Shown here piece after piece: positions 45,153 to 55,397 of a stretch of DNA of 64,000 bases. The DNA comes from Emticicia sp. C21 (GTDB lineage: Bacteria; Bacteroidota; Bacteroidia; Cytophagales; Spirosomataceae). The notes beneath the pieces were generated by a model, which saw nothing but the letters and a program-made list of their open reading frames with translations, was not told the DNA's origin and ran no database searches. A program made the translations under genes and the position numbers. The stretch covers positions 310,279 through 374,278 of the forward strand of contig NZ_QVMT01000005.1 in the NCBI RefSeq assembly GCF_003418935.1, read 5' to 3'. Positions within the stretch are counted from its first letter, which is position 1. Each line of letters starts with the position of its first letter.

Positions 45153-47384
45153 TTAAACATTCCACCAATAGGTAAATTTTACAACCAGGCTTCGGTTCCG
45201 AACTTTAAAGGTATCAGAAAAATAGTTATCAGTATAAACCAGAAATAAATCTGATGCCGGACTATATCGCCATTGCAGGCGTGTATTGATATTAAAGTTG
45301 TTGTTCTGATTATTGAATTGTACGAAATTAGTCAGAAACAATTTATTTGTAAAGGTAACATCGATTTTCGGCCCAAGTAGCCAGAGATTATATTGTTTAT
45401 TTATTAATTCTTTAGGCAGGATGGGGTCTTCTTTGAATGCCAGACGGTTGTAGTTGGCGCTTAAGGTTATAGCCACAAAAGGCTGAAAGCGGTAACCAAT
45501 ATCACCATTCAGGCGCAGACGTGTTCCATTGGCATAATAGCCACCATAGCGCGTAGAAACAAAATACGTTAATAAAGCCTGTGGTTTAGAGGTATAATCA
45601 AAACCTGCTGAATTCCATTGGTGCTCGCTACCTGTTGGCAAATAGGCTCTGGCATAATTGGTCGGGTCGAATGGGCTCAATAGTTTTACATAATTATGCG
45701 CTGCCCATACCATTAAAGTATTTGTTTTACGGAAATTGATTTTGTAAGCTATAAACTTCTCGTTTTCTGTTTCCTGAGAGAAGTCTTTGGTAAGGTAATG
45801 TGTCAGCATTACCTGTGGTCCATGACTCAATACGGCACCGCCTGGTTTTGGAAAAAATAAATAGGCTATCTGCGGGTTGAGCTTACTATAATTGATACGT
45901 GGTACATATCCTACTTCTGCCGAATAAGTCTGACCTACCTGTTCAACCTGTACTCCTGCCACCCATTTTTTATTGGTATAAAGAATGTTCCCGGCAAAAA
46001 CGGCATCCTTGTTTTTTGTATTAGGTCCGAAAGAATTTAAGTATAAAAACTTACCTGTCCAGTCATTATTTTTAGAGGCGAGGTTATATTCAATGCCAAT
46101 ATTACGGTTAAATTGAGAAAGACTGTTCAGTCTGATTAAAGAATCGGACAAGCCTCCATAATTTAAGGTCTCTTTATTAACAAACATAATAGCTACATTA
46201 GAACGGGCAAACATCCGGCGCTGTAAGGCTATTACCCCAAAGTTTTGTGCAGGTACACCTACTTCATTTTTCCCGGTCTGCATATCCATAAATCCGATAC
46301 GCCAGTCTTTATTCAATTTCCCGCTTAGTCGTGCGCCAAAATTGATAGGCGCATTTAAGCCGATTCGGCGCGAGAAGAACGGACGGATATTAGTATAGCC
46401 AAAATTGGCAAACAAGTCACCGTTTTCTAAGAAAAATTGTCTTCTTTCAGGAAACAATAGTTCAAAGCGGTCAAGATTGGTTTGCTGCTGGTCGACTTCC
46501 ACTTGTGAGAAATCAGGATTAACTGTTAAATCAAGATTCAAGGATGATGTAAGGCCAATCTTCGCATCAAATCCGATATCACCTCTCAGTTTGGTTGGTG
46601 TTTTAGCTTCCTGATTGGCACTGATACCCCCAAGTGCATAAGGGATAATAGAGATATTAGAACCTGCTTGTGGTGGTGGCTGATCCCATACCAAAGAGGC
46701 ACAATAAGCCAAAGAAGCTGTTGGGAATTGACGAGGGACAGGCGCCCAGGCCGATTTTTCAGTGGTTTTTAAGTCAAGTCGGCTGAAGTTTACTCCCCAA
46801 CGCGTAATACCTTTTTTATAACGGAGGGTCTTAAAAGGAATGGCTGCTTCCCATATCCATTTGTCATCGTCATATTTTACTTCCGAAGTCCATTTATTTT
46901 CCCAGCTAAGGTTCGCAGCACTACCATTGTAGAGCAAGCCATCCCATTGCGCGCCGTGTGCATTGGCGCCGAAAGTAAAACCGTTAGTCTGGTCGTCGAA
47001 AGTATCTATAAATAGTAAGTCATTATCGTTTTTCCCGAAGGCAAAATCTCTTTTCAGAGATTCAACCATATAAGGGCCGGGGGCATAGTCATAATTGATG
47101 AATAGTATATAAAGATTCTTGTCATCATAGGTCATTTTTACCTCTGTTTTCACAAAGGCTCTGCTAGTATCCATCGGCAAAACCTGGTAAAAGTCAGTAG
47201 CGAGCTGTGCTTCTGCCCAAGCTCTTTCGTCAGGTATACCGTCTATTTTAATAGAAGAGGTGGCAGCATGTATGCGATACTCAATTTTATCGTTTTTCTT
47301 TTGGGCATAGGTAGTAAGAGAGAGAAAAACAAAAAGGTACAGTGATAGGGTAAAGTAAAAACGTTTTTCAAAGATAGGTTTCAA
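45153..47384 (-). CDS. DUF5916 outer-membrane protein with CBM9-like domain
   Basis: A 743-residue secreted protein. A signal peptide fills residues 1-27. A carbohydrate-binding family 9-like domain follows at about 35-220 (IKIDGIPDERAWAEAQLATDF, in part, and WGVNFSRLDL). The long C-terminal part is a DUF5916 region rich in alternating beta-strands that ends in a phenylalanine/tryptophan-rich strand (VKFTYWWNV), consistent with an outer-membrane barrel. Function is unknown. A terminator separates it from porV upstream. Confidence 0.85.
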   Translation of the reverse strand: MKPIFEKRFYFTLSLYLFVFLSLTTYAQKKNDKIEYRIHAATSSIKIDGIPDERAWAEAQLATDFYQVLPMDTSRAFVKTEVKMTYDDKNLYILFINYDYAPGPYMVESLKRDFAFGKNDNDLLFIDTFDDQTNGFTFGANAHGAQWDGLLYNGSAANLSWENKWTSEVKYDDDKWIWEAAIPFKTLRYKKGITRWGVNFSRLDLKTTEKSAWAPVPRQFPTASLAYCASLVWDQPPPQAGSNISIIPYALGGISANQEAKTPTKLRGDIGFDAKIGLTSSLNLDLTVNPDFSQVEVDQQQTNLDRFELLFPERRQFFLENGDLFANFGYTNIRPFFSRRIGLNAPINFGARLSGKLNKDWRIGFMDMQTGKNEVGVPAQNFGVIALQRRMFARSNVAIMFVNKETLNYGGLSDSLIRLNSLSQFNRNIGIEYNLASKNNDWTGKFLYLNSFGPNTKNKDAVFAGNILYTNKKWVAGVQVEQVGQTYSAEVGYVPRINYSKLNPQIAYLFFPKPGGAVLSHGPQVMLTHYLTKDFSQETENEKFIAYKINFRKTNTLMVWAAHNYVKLLSPFDPTNYARAYLPTGSEHQWNSAGFDYTSKPQALLTYFVSTRYGGYYANGTRLRLNGDIGYRFQPFVAITLSANYNRLAFKEDPILPKELINKQYNLWLLGPKIDVTFTNKLFLTNFVQFNNQNNNFNINTRLQWRYSPASDLFLVYTDNYFSDTFKVRNRSLVVKFTYWWNV

Positions 47385-47434
47385 GTTTTTTATAGTTATA
47401 AGGTTGAGACAGTAAAGTTACGAAGCTAAAACGC

Positions 47435-47471
47435 AAAAACCTCACAAGTTTTTTAAAACTGTGAGGTTTTT
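47435..47471 (-). terminator. Terminator of porV
   Basis: An 11-bp stem AAAAACCTCAC/GTGAGGTTTTT (47435-47445, 47461-47471), with further pairing AGTTTT/AAAACT inside, lies 32 bases beyond the porV stop. It separates porU-porV from the DUF5916 gene. Confidence 0.9.
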
Positions 47472-47502
47472 ACCTATTATTTATCGAATCTAAGTCTCTG
47501 TA

Positions 47503-48696
47503 TTATTGTGCTGCTGCTTCTTCTGATGGGTCGCTTACTTTTTTCGATTGCATATCGAAAATCAATGAAATACGCCATGTATTAGCTAAGGCGCTACCTT
47601 GTGAAACCGGAATCAGATAAGCAAAGTCGATACCGTAACTGTTTTTCAATCTTAAGCCTAAGCCTGTAGTCACGTATTTATCGCCACCTTTATAGCTGCT
47701 TTGCATAAAATAACCAGTACGTACGGCAAATACATTGTTATACCAGTATTCAACACCTAAAGAAGCCGTGAACTCTCTTAATTCCTCTTTGAAACCATCA
47801 GGTGCATCAGCAAAAGACGAGAAGATAGCCTGAATAGAGCCAACCTCTGCCGGGTTTTTACCTTTAATGATGTTTCCGTTATTGTCTCTTAATGGAGGCG
47901 TAGGTACCAACAATTTATTTACATCAGCTAAGAAGTTGAACTGATTATAGTTATCTATTTTGTAGTTTAAGTTACCACCCAGTTTAAGGTTGGTTGGCAA
48001 GAAGTAACGGTCTCTGCCATAGTTGATTTTACCACCAAGGTTCTGAATAACTGCACCACCTGAGAAAGCAGCACCTTTTTCACGGTTTCTTACGGTTGGC
48101 GAATCGTTCATATAGAAAAACGAAAGGTCACCTGCTACTGTATTTCCCGGTTTACTTGCTACATTGTTAATTACCTGCGAGCCGATAAGATTTGAGTGAA
48201 TATATTTGATATTCAAACCCATTGCCATATCACGATTCAATTTGCGGCTATATCCGGCAGCGATATTAAGGTCTCTTGACTGGAAAGTACCGGTATTTTC
48301 ACCAAACATATTCGTGAACTCAAATTTACCCTGATTGAAGTAGGTCATTGATAAACCTATTACCTGATCTCTGGCCACTTTTTTGAAAACCGCCGCATGA
48401 AGAAGCCCCATATCATCTACTAAGTCTCTCAACCATGGTGTATACGAAACGGTTGAACCAAGGCTACGGTCAACGAATGGTAATTTGGCTGTATTCCAAT
48501 ACATAGAGTTGGCATCTGGGGTAGAAGCCGCTCCTGCATCACCTAAAGCTGCTCCTCTTGAATCAGGGGAGAAAGTAAGAAACGGAACAGCAGAAGAAAC
48601 TACTCTTTTTTCAGTAGAGGGTTTTACTTGAGCCTGTGCTGAGAAAGAATTTATTAAAACTACACTTGCCAAAATGGCCAATAATTTGCTTTTCAT
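47503..48696 (-). CDS. porV: Type IX secretion outer-membrane protein PorV
   Basis: A 397-residue outer-membrane barrel of the FadL-like PorV family. Residues 1-22 are a signal peptide. The start of the mature part, VVSSAVPFLTFSPDSRGAALGDAG, is a PorV hallmark; later strands include SMYWNTAKLPF and AVRTGYFMQSSYKGGDKY. PorV binds the C-terminal sorting domain of cargo and brings it to PorU for cleavage and attachment. The gene follows porU with a 100-base gap, the usual porU-porV order. Confidence 0.95.
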   Translation of the reverse strand: MKSKLLAILASVVLINSFSAQAQVKPSTEKRVVSSAVPFLTFSPDSRGAALGDAGAASTPDANSMYWNTAKLPFVDRSLGSTVSYTPWLRDLVDDMGLLHAAVFKKVARDQVIGLSMTYFNQGKFEFTNMFGENTGTFQSRDLNIAAGYSRKLNRDMAMGLNIKYIHSNLIGSQVINNVASKPGNTVAGDLSFFYMNDSPTVRNREKGAAFSGGAVIQNLGGKINYGRDRYFLPTNLKLGGNLNYKIDNYNQFNFLADVNKLLVPTPPLRDNNGNIIKGKNPAEVGSIQAIFSSFADAPDGFKEELREFTASLGVEYWYNNVFAVRTGYFMQSSYKGGDKYVTTGLGLRLKNSYGIDFAYLIPVSQGSALANTWRISLIFDMQSKKVSDPSEEAAAQ

Positions 48697-48796
48697 GAGA
48701 GCTTTTTTTTCATTCTACCCAAAAATGGGGTACTTTAATATGATGTATGTATTGGATTCTATGAATTAAGGCATCAAATATAACAGATTTTCTTAT

Positions 48797-51700
48797 TTAC
48801 TTCCAAAATACTAATTTTCCTGAGGCGTAAGTTTTTATTCTATGGTCTAGAAATCTGGCAGTAATCCGGTAAAAATAAGTACCAACAACCCAATCTTGAG
48901 GGTCAATATTCATGCCAATGTCCAGTTTACTAAGGCATGAATAACATAACTCTGACTTCTCGAAAATTGTTCTGCCCAGTTTATCAAAAACCCTGACTTC
49001 AAACTCAATATCCTCACCTTCAGCATTATGTTCAATCAGAAAACTGGTTGCTCCCTGAAAAGGATTAGGGTAATTGTATGCTTGCAATAACCTGAACTTT
49101 TCGTTCTCTACTATGAACTCTAACGATGCCTCCGAGGAATTATTATAGATATCCCAGATTTTTAATTTAACGGTAAAGACACCTGCCGGGAGCTTGCCGA
49201 AAGCATATTTCAGAACACCTTTCGTATAATCTTCTTCACTCATAAAGTATTGATTGACAATGACTTGTAGTGTGTCATTGAGCGTAAGGATCATTTCGTG
49301 CCCGATTCCGGCCTGTGATAAATTAATGCCGCTTTCGTCGGTAATACGCGCTTCCAGTACGTTATTTGTATCTACAAATAGTTCAATTTCAGGACCTTTC
49401 GTATCGATGCTTGTAGCCGTCTCACTACCTCCTATCAATATTCTCTCAAAACTACCGATGGCATCGCTACTGCTATCAGCCAGAACGGCATAACAGGTGA
49501 TTTTTCCCTGCCCTAACTGGTAATTAATATCTTTGGGAACAATAAAATTGACCGTGAATGCCCCGTTTTTAACGGCTACTTTACCTTCAAAGATTTTATT
49601 CTGATAAGTCTGATAGATAAACTTATCTGTTTTTTGCCCTAGCGTACTTATCGTTGAGGGTTTATCGAAAACAGAAACAATTACATAACCATTAAAATTT
49701 GTTTTTAGTTGATCAGACCCTGCTTCTTGTACGATTCCTTCAATATTTACTTTCTGTAGTGCTTTCAGTGTCTGGTTTTCAGGATTCTGATTGTTAATTT
49801 TTGTAATGGTTACTTTATCTGTCGGATACGCAAGCTTCATAGATGGGTCGCCTAACAAAGAAAAGTTACGGTTATTTACCCCACTCAACGAATTATTTTT
49901 GGTATCTCTGAAAATATCGCCCAATCGCCAACTCATCTTTTGTTTCTCTAAGACGAAAGCTGAGTAAAATGCGTTGTTTAGCAAAAAATTTGTGTAAGAA
50001 TAAACGGGTCTGGTTGTAGTTAATAAACCGATAGCTCCACCTCTTGGACTAAGCATTGCTATTTCAGCACCAGATACTACTGAGGGGTCATCAAAACGGC
50101 CAAAGGAACAGGTGGCTGTTAGAAACAAGGGCATATTGCCTAAATTTCTCCAGGCTTCAATCTGGTCGATGGTTAGTATCTTTTCCTCTGTCCAACCATC
50201 AGGGCCACCGTGACCGCTATAATTGACTATCAGACTTCCTTCATTAACCGCTTTATTTAATGATTTATTAGCATCAGGGGCAATAGAGCCTGAAGAAGTG
50301 GAAACTTGTCTGAAATTATCTAAATAGATTTTATTGATAGCTACGTTTACATCCTGTGCACCAATCAGACCGGCAATCCTATCGGCATCTTCCTGATGAA
50401 TATTGCCGTCGCCATCGTCGGCTACAAAGCTGAGCTTGCCGCGCCAGCGGCCTATAGTCTTTTTAGTCTGGGCATAGTAGATGAGTTTGTCTACCACATT
50501 TTTTGCTTCCTCAGTTGATTTAGCCGGAAGCCTGCCTACACTAATATCTAGTGTATGATTTCCCTGATTATTTTCTTCCCACCCGCCCTCATGCGTTTCA
50601 AGAAATCCAAAATAATCATCAGACGAGAAGCTAAAAATCGGATTCAATGATTCCCGGCTTTCGTAAGTGGGGATATACAATTTCGGGTTGACGTATGAAA
50701 ACTGATTATTGTTTTTGTAATCGTAAGTAGCATCGCCGAATAAAAGCAGATATTTAAACTTAGCAGGAATTCTTAACCATAAAAAACGGGCAAAATCACG
50801 GATAGCACTTATATCAGGTTTGCCAGAGGCAAATTCATTATAAACTTCATCTACAGTGGCTACTAATACTGATAACTTATCATTTGTCCTTCTGAATTCA
50901 GCTAATCTTTCTGCTTGCGCTTTCCATTCGGGGAGCGTAACAATTAATAAATCGGGCACCTCTGCTTCATGCAGGTTCTGATTCGTTATTAGTTGAATCG
51001 TATTAGGTTCTAAAAGGTTTTTATCAGAGAATAGAACAAAGGTTTTTAAGGTATCTTGTGTATTTATCCCGAAACTGGCTTCTGAACCGTTGAGTGTATA
51101 GGTTATATTATCTGGCAATTGTGCATTACTAATATCCCAGATTTTAGATTGTGCATTGGCCTGAGTTAGTTTGAATTGCGTGTTGGCATAGTTGAGACTT
51201 TCTAAAGACCTAACCAAGGTTTGGCTCTCATAGAATTGCAAAGTGCGTTTGGCCTGTATTTCAAAGTAATTGAGATAAGCTGTTGCCGATGCCTGATTGA
51301 ATTTATTGAAAGTATATGTCAGTTTGAGAGCATTTCCGGTTGGAGCAGTTGTGGTGAAAGTTGAGGTATTTTCTTTGCCTTTTAAATCATAAATGCCTTT
51401 GGCATCATATTGCCCTGCAATAATTGGCTGGAATGTTTGGATGCCAATAGGGGTATTATTAAATTTCAGATTGATTTGTGTTGAAACGTATGCTGTACCG
51501 ACCGCAGAAAAAGTGATTTTTATGGGGGAATTGGCAACTAAGCCTTCAATCGTCTGGTCGAAAGATTGTTCGGTATTGATTCCAAAGGCCTCACCATACC
51601 ATTCTCTTCCTGAGCCACTTAATTCTTTTGCTCCTGAACTTATCAGGTTTTTCTGGTTAAGTTCATGAAATCTGAAATCATCAAAAGAGGTGATTGTTTG

Positions 51701-52234
51701 GGAAGATTGTACTGTGTTGCCATTTTTAACCCTCAGCCCTTTTGTTTCACTAATAGTCAGGAAGTAGAAAGTTGAATCTGAATAATAGTTATTCTGATGT
51801 TTTAATCTTTGTGCAGTAGCGTCATACGATACAGTATTCGGGCTTTCGGCGTAGAAAAGTACATAATCACTATCATCAAATTTGCCATCAGCTTCTCCCA
51901 CTACCTCAATGGAATTTTCTATTAAATCAGTTGGGCGGGGTTGGTTATTAACTTGCGGCAATAATGCTCCACCATTGCCGTATAATCTTATATTCTGCGG
52001 ATTGATTTTGCTGATCTCTATCCCGGCTTTTCTCAGGAAAGCGGCATTAATTTTATGAACGCCTGTCTGAGTAGTAGCTATTTTATACCAGGTGCCTTTG
52101 CTTAAAACGGAAGATTGCGCCTGAATGAATGGGGCGTATAACAGACCCATAAAGCCTATGCAAAGCCATCTCCCGTATTTCAAGGAGATAGACCAAACGC
52201 CGGAAAAGACTTTATTTGGGTAGTAAAGATTCAT
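48797..52234 (-). CDS. porU: Type IX secretion sortase PorU (C25 peptidase)
   Basis: A 1145-residue surface protease of family C25 that removes the sorting domain from type IX cargo. A signal peptide covers residues 1-40. The catalytic pair is visible: His675 in VNYSGHGGPDGW and Cys709 in LTATCSFGRFDDP. The C-terminus (YNYPNPFQGATSF and VFDKLGRTIFE) is itself sorting-domain-like, as in other PorU proteins. porV follows. A SprT-like gene ends 7 bases upstream. The two Ig-like proteins at 4-11 kb are natural substrates. Confidence 0.95.
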   Translation of the reverse strand: MNLYYPNKVFSGVWSISLKYGRWLCIGFMGLLYAPFIQAQSSVLSKGTWYKIATTQTGVHKINAAFLRKAGIEISKINPQNIRLYGNGGALLPQVNNQPRPTDLIENSIEVVGEADGKFDDSDYVLFYAESPNTVSYDATAQRLKHQNNYYSDSTFYFLTISETKGLRVKNGNTVQSSQTITSFDDFRFHELNQKNLISSGAKELSGSGREWYGEAFGINTEQSFDQTIEGLVANSPIKITFSAVGTAYVSTQINLKFNNTPIGIQTFQPIIAGQYDAKGIYDLKGKENTSTFTTTAPTGNALKLTYTFNKFNQASATAYLNYFEIQAKRTLQFYESQTLVRSLESLNYANTQFKLTQANAQSKIWDISNAQLPDNITYTLNGSEASFGINTQDTLKTFVLFSDKNLLEPNTIQLITNQNLHEAEVPDLLIVTLPEWKAQAERLAEFRRTNDKLSVLVATVDEVYNEFASGKPDISAIRDFARFLWLRIPAKFKYLLLFGDATYDYKNNNQFSYVNPKLYIPTYESRESLNPIFSFSSDDYFGFLETHEGGWEENNQGNHTLDISVGRLPAKSTEEAKNVVDKLIYYAQTKKTIGRWRGKLSFVADDGDGNIHQEDADRIAGLIGAQDVNVAINKIYLDNFRQVSTSSGSIAPDANKSLNKAVNEGSLIVNYSGHGGPDGWTEEKILTIDQIEAWRNLGNMPLFLTATCSFGRFDDPSVVSGAEIAMLSPRGGAIGLLTTTRPVYSYTNFLLNNAFYSAFVLEKQKMSWRLGDIFRDTKNNSLSGVNNRNFSLLGDPSMKLAYPTDKVTITKINNQNPENQTLKALQKVNIEGIVQEAGSDQLKTNFNGYVIVSVFDKPSTISTLGQKTDKFIYQTYQNKIFEGKVAVKNGAFTVNFIVPKDINYQLGQGKITCYAVLADSSSDAIGSFERILIGGSETATSIDTKGPEIELFVDTNNVLEARITDESGINLSQAGIGHEMILTLNDTLQVIVNQYFMSEEDYTKGVLKYAFGKLPAGVFTVKLKIWDIYNNSSEASLEFIVENEKFRLLQAYNYPNPFQGATSFLIEHNAEGEDIEFEVRVFDKLGRTIFEKSELCYSCLSKLDIGMNIDPQDWVVGTYFYRITARFLDHRIKTYASGKLVFWK

Positions 52235-52241
52235 TTATTTA

Positions 52242-52952
52242 TTATGCTTCTACTAAATCGACCCTCGCGGTGGCCAGAATAGTATACCTTCTTTTGCTAG
52301 CTCGCTCCATACAAAGGATGCGTGTACGACGTTTTTCTAATCGTTGGAAAACTGTATTCCGAAAGGTAAACCATTGATTGTCGCCAACTTCCGACAATAA
52401 AATGCCACTTTTTTCTCCCAACTCAAAACTCTGCAAAGCTCTGGCCAATGGCGCATAACTTACTGACGAAGCTGCAGGATTACTCATATAATGCGTCAAT
52501 GGAATTAATATTGTTTCAGGAAAAACGTTCAGATTGAGGATTGGTGACATCAATACCTGGAAATTTTTTTTCCATTCTTTGCCATGCGGCTCAATTTTCC
52601 TGCGCGATTTGCCTAACCAGGCTCTTTGATGCGCTATTTCATGCACATAGGTTATTACAAAGGCATATAAGCTCAGGTCATTATTAACTGTAATTTTATG
52701 CTGACCATCCTTATATATATAATTACCAAAACAGGTACTACGGGAGCGGGAGATTTTAAACGAAAAAGGTTGTTCTTTCCATAAATCAAAACAATATTCC
52801 ACAGCATCGGCAGGTACATGCTTGGTAAGCATTTCGTGCATTTTTTTGGCTACTTGTGGGGTATAACTATTCACCGGAGGCGCAGCCGCAGGTATAGGTG
52901 TTGGTTCCTGGAAATTCTTTTTAACTATCTTAAATAACTGAGAAAGGGACAT
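52242..52952 (-). CDS. SprT-like zinc metalloprotease-domain protein
   Basis: A 236-residue protein with the SprT-like zinc site HEIAH (YVHEIAHQRAW) and a third possible ligand in KIEPHGKEW. The start at 52952 (MSLSQLFKIVKKNF) is preferred. In-frame ATGs at 52985 and 53009 would add up to 19 residues of low-complexity basic sequence. Family members are linked to DNA-protein crosslink repair in eukaryotes (SPRTN); the bacterial role is unclear. It ends 7 bases before porU, so the two may be co-transcribed by accident of position. Confidence 0.82.
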   Translation of the reverse strand: MSLSQLFKIVKKNFQEPTPIPAAAPPVNSYTPQVAKKMHEMLTKHVPADAVEYCFDLWKEQPFSFKISRSRSTCFGNYIYKDGQHKITVNNDLSLYAFVITYVHEIAHQRAWLGKSRRKIEPHGKEWKKNFQVLMSPILNLNVFPETILIPLTHYMSNPAASSVSYAPLARALQSFELGEKSGILLSEVGDNQWFTFRNTVFQRLEKRRTRILCMERASKRRYTILATARVDLVEA

Positions 52953-53119
52953 TAGAAAACACTTTTTATCAAAATTCAATCTCATTTCTACTCTTTTGTT
53001 ATACAACAAATGCAGTAGATTTCTGGTATTCAGGTTTATTCTAACTAGCTAACAAAAATAAGCCGATAAATATTTCATTTTGGCTATTAAATTATGATTT
53101 TACGGTTAATTAATGATTT

Positions 53120-55225
53120 CTAGCTGATTCTACTCCAGTTGGTTTCGTTGCTGCGCAGGTTTTGGATATGGTGCCTGATGGGTGCATTTTCAGCACTCTG
53201 GATATCGGGGTCGTTTTCTAATATCTCTATAGCTGCCTCGCGAGCATATTTCAGTATTTCACCATCTTTGGCTAAATCGGCTACTTTTAAGTCCAGCATT
53301 CCACTTTGTTGGGTACCTGCCATATCACCAGGTCCTCGTAATGATAAATCAACCTCCGAAATCTCAAAGCCATTATTGGTGCGCACCATGGTTTCTATGC
53401 GGGTACGGGTTTCTTTGGCTATTTTATAATCGGTCATCAGAATACAATATGATTGCTCGGCTCCTCGCCCTACACGACCTCTCAACTGGTGCAATTGTGA
53501 TAGACCGAAACGATTGGCACTTTCAATGACCATTACAGAGGCGTTGGGTACATCAACCCCTACTTCAATAACGGTCGTAGCCACCAGGATCTGGGTTTCT
53601 TTATTTTTGAAACGCTGCATTTCGTAATCTTTCTCTTTCCAGCCCATTTTGCCATGAACTATGCTCAGCATATATTCGGGGAAAGCTCTGGCTATACTCT
53701 CATAGCCATCCATCAGATTTTTGAAAGAAAGCGTTTCAGATTCTTCAATCAATGGATAAACAATATATACCTGACGGCCTTTTCTGATTTCGCTTCGTAG
53801 AAATTCAAATACCCGTAGACGGTCAGAATCATATCTATGACTCGTTTGAATTGGTTTACGACCCACAGGCAACTCATCAATCATGGACACATCTAAATCT
53901 CCATAGAGGGTCATAGCCAGAGTTCGAGGGATAGGGGTCGCCGTCATGACCAGAATATGAGGTCTGAAATTTGGGTTTTTCTCCCATAGCTTTGCTCTTT
54001 GGGCAACGCCAAAACGGTGCTGTTCGTCGATGATGCATAAGCCTAAATTTTTGAACTGCACATGGTCTTCGAGTAGGGCATGTGTACCTACCAGAATATT
54101 GATGCTGCCATCCTGCAGACCCTCAGCCATGATTCGTCTGGCTTTTTTGCCTACAGAGCCTGTTAATTCGGCAATTTTGATACCTATTAAATCGGCAAAG
54201 CGTTTGAGTCCTGTATAATGTTGGTCGGATAGAATTTCGGTAGGTGCCATCAGACAAGCTTGCGCATTGTTGTCAATAGCCAATAGCATGGTAATGAATG
54301 CTACGATGGTTTTACCACTTCCTACATCACCTTGCAATAAGCGATTCATTTGCTTACCTGATTTCAAATCCTCAAAAATCTCACGGATTACCCGTTTTTG
54401 TGCCCCTGTTAAATCAAAGGGCATGTGGTGCTGGTAAAACTCGGTGAGTAACTGGGTTTTGGTAAATATCTGTCCTGCGTAATTCTCTCTTCTAATTAGC
54501 TTTTGCTTGATTAGACGAAACTGATTGTAGAATAATTCTTCAAATTTCAGTCGTCTTTTGGCCTGTTTGAGTGCCTCAAAATTGATGGGTATATGAATAT
54601 GGTAAATCGCCTCCTGCTTAGAAATCAGGCGGAATTTCTGAATCAGTGGTTTGGGTAAAGTTTCATGGATATGCTGCACCGCCGATTCCAGCAACGTTTT
54701 CATCCAGCGGCTTATCTGCTTACTATCCACATATCGTCTACGGATTTTATCAGTAAGTGGATAGATCGGTTGGAAGTAGCCTCCGCGTTCGTTTTCGGGG
54801 GTAAGCACATCCATTTCAGGGTGACTTATCTGCCATCTGCCATTAAAAGATGTTGGTTTGCCGTAAACAATATAATCCCCTTGCAGACGCAAGGTTTTTT
54901 CCAGAAAAGTGATGCCCTGAAACCAGCTTAACTCCAGGATTCCGGTGCCATCGGTAAACTGCGCGATTAGTCTTTCTTTAGAACCCTCGCCCATGCGTTC
55001 CCAGGAGCGTAAGCGGCCTTTAATCTGGGCACCGGGCATGGCTTCATTCAGTTCGCTGATGCGATGAAATTCTGTGCGGTCTTCGTGACGAAAGGGATAG
55101 TACTCTATTAAATCACCAAAAGTAAATATATTCAGTTCCTTATTAAGGAGTTCGGCTTTCGCACTACCTACACCCTTGAGGAATTCAATTTTTGTATCAA
55201 AAAAAGATGTTCTTCGCTCGCTCAT
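53120..55225 (-). CDS. recG: ATP-dependent DNA helicase RecG
   Basis: A 701-residue helicase that reverses stalled forks and processes recombination junctions. The wedge/OB domain fills the N-terminal third. Helicase motifs are in order: GDVGSGKT (I), the DEQH-type box IIDEQHRFG (II), VMTATPIPRTLA (III), VATTVIEVGVDVPNA (V) and QLRGRVGRG (VI). The start at 55225 (MSERRTSFFDTKIEFLKGVG) is preferred to an ATG 12 codons upstream because family members begin near it. Confidence 0.96.
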   Translation of the reverse strand: MSERRTSFFDTKIEFLKGVGSAKAELLNKELNIFTFGDLIEYYPFRHEDRTEFHRISELNEAMPGAQIKGRLRSWERMGEGSKERLIAQFTDGTGILELSWFQGITFLEKTLRLQGDYIVYGKPTSFNGRWQISHPEMDVLTPENERGGYFQPIYPLTDKIRRRYVDSKQISRWMKTLLESAVQHIHETLPKPLIQKFRLISKQEAIYHIHIPINFEALKQAKRRLKFEELFYNQFRLIKQKLIRRENYAGQIFTKTQLLTEFYQHHMPFDLTGAQKRVIREIFEDLKSGKQMNRLLQGDVGSGKTIVAFITMLLAIDNNAQACLMAPTEILSDQHYTGLKRFADLIGIKIAELTGSVGKKARRIMAEGLQDGSINILVGTHALLEDHVQFKNLGLCIIDEQHRFGVAQRAKLWEKNPNFRPHILVMTATPIPRTLAMTLYGDLDVSMIDELPVGRKPIQTSHRYDSDRLRVFEFLRSEIRKGRQVYIVYPLIEESETLSFKNLMDGYESIARAFPEYMLSIVHGKMGWKEKDYEMQRFKNKETQILVATTVIEVGVDVPNASVMVIESANRFGLSQLHQLRGRVGRGAEQSYCILMTDYKIAKETRTRIETMVRTNNGFEISEVDLSLRGPGDMAGTQQSGMLDLKVADLAKDGEILKYAREAAIEILENDPDIQSAENAPIRHHIQNLRSNETNWSRIS

Positions 55226-55268
55226 AATCCCTAATTTAGTAGCAACGGCAAATTTGAGCAAATTTTTT

Positions 55269-55299
55269 TTGATTTTTTATAAAAAAGCCTTTACATTTG
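55269..55299 (+). promoter_or_regulatory. tRNA-His promoter, TTG-N20-TACATTTG
   Basis: TTG at 55269-55271 is followed after 20 bases by TACATTTG (55292-55299). This full Bacteroidota consensus lies 18 bases before the tRNA 5' end. Confidence 0.8.
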
Positions 55300-55317
55300 C
55301 AGTCCATAAATGGAATG

Positions 55318-55391
55318 GAGGTCTTAGCTCAGTCGGTTAGAGCGTCGGATTGTGGTTCCGAAGGTCGTGGGTTCGAGCCCCATATTCCTCC
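55318..55391 (+). tRNA. tRNA-His (anticodon GTG)
   Basis: The D arm (GCTC/GAGC, 55327-55330 and 55340-55343), anticodon arm (TCGGA/TCCGA) with loop TTGTGGT and anticodon GTG at 55352-55354, and the T arm (GTGGG-TTCGAGC-CCCAT) all fold well. The base before position 1 is G (55317), the extra G-1 of histidine tRNAs, and it can pair with discriminator C73. The acceptor stem reads GAGGTCT against ATTCCTC and has mismatches at pairs 5-68 (T/T) and 6-67 (C/T). CCA is not encoded. A consensus promoter and a strong terminator flank it. Confidence 0.93.
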
Positions 55392-55397
55392 CTTGAT

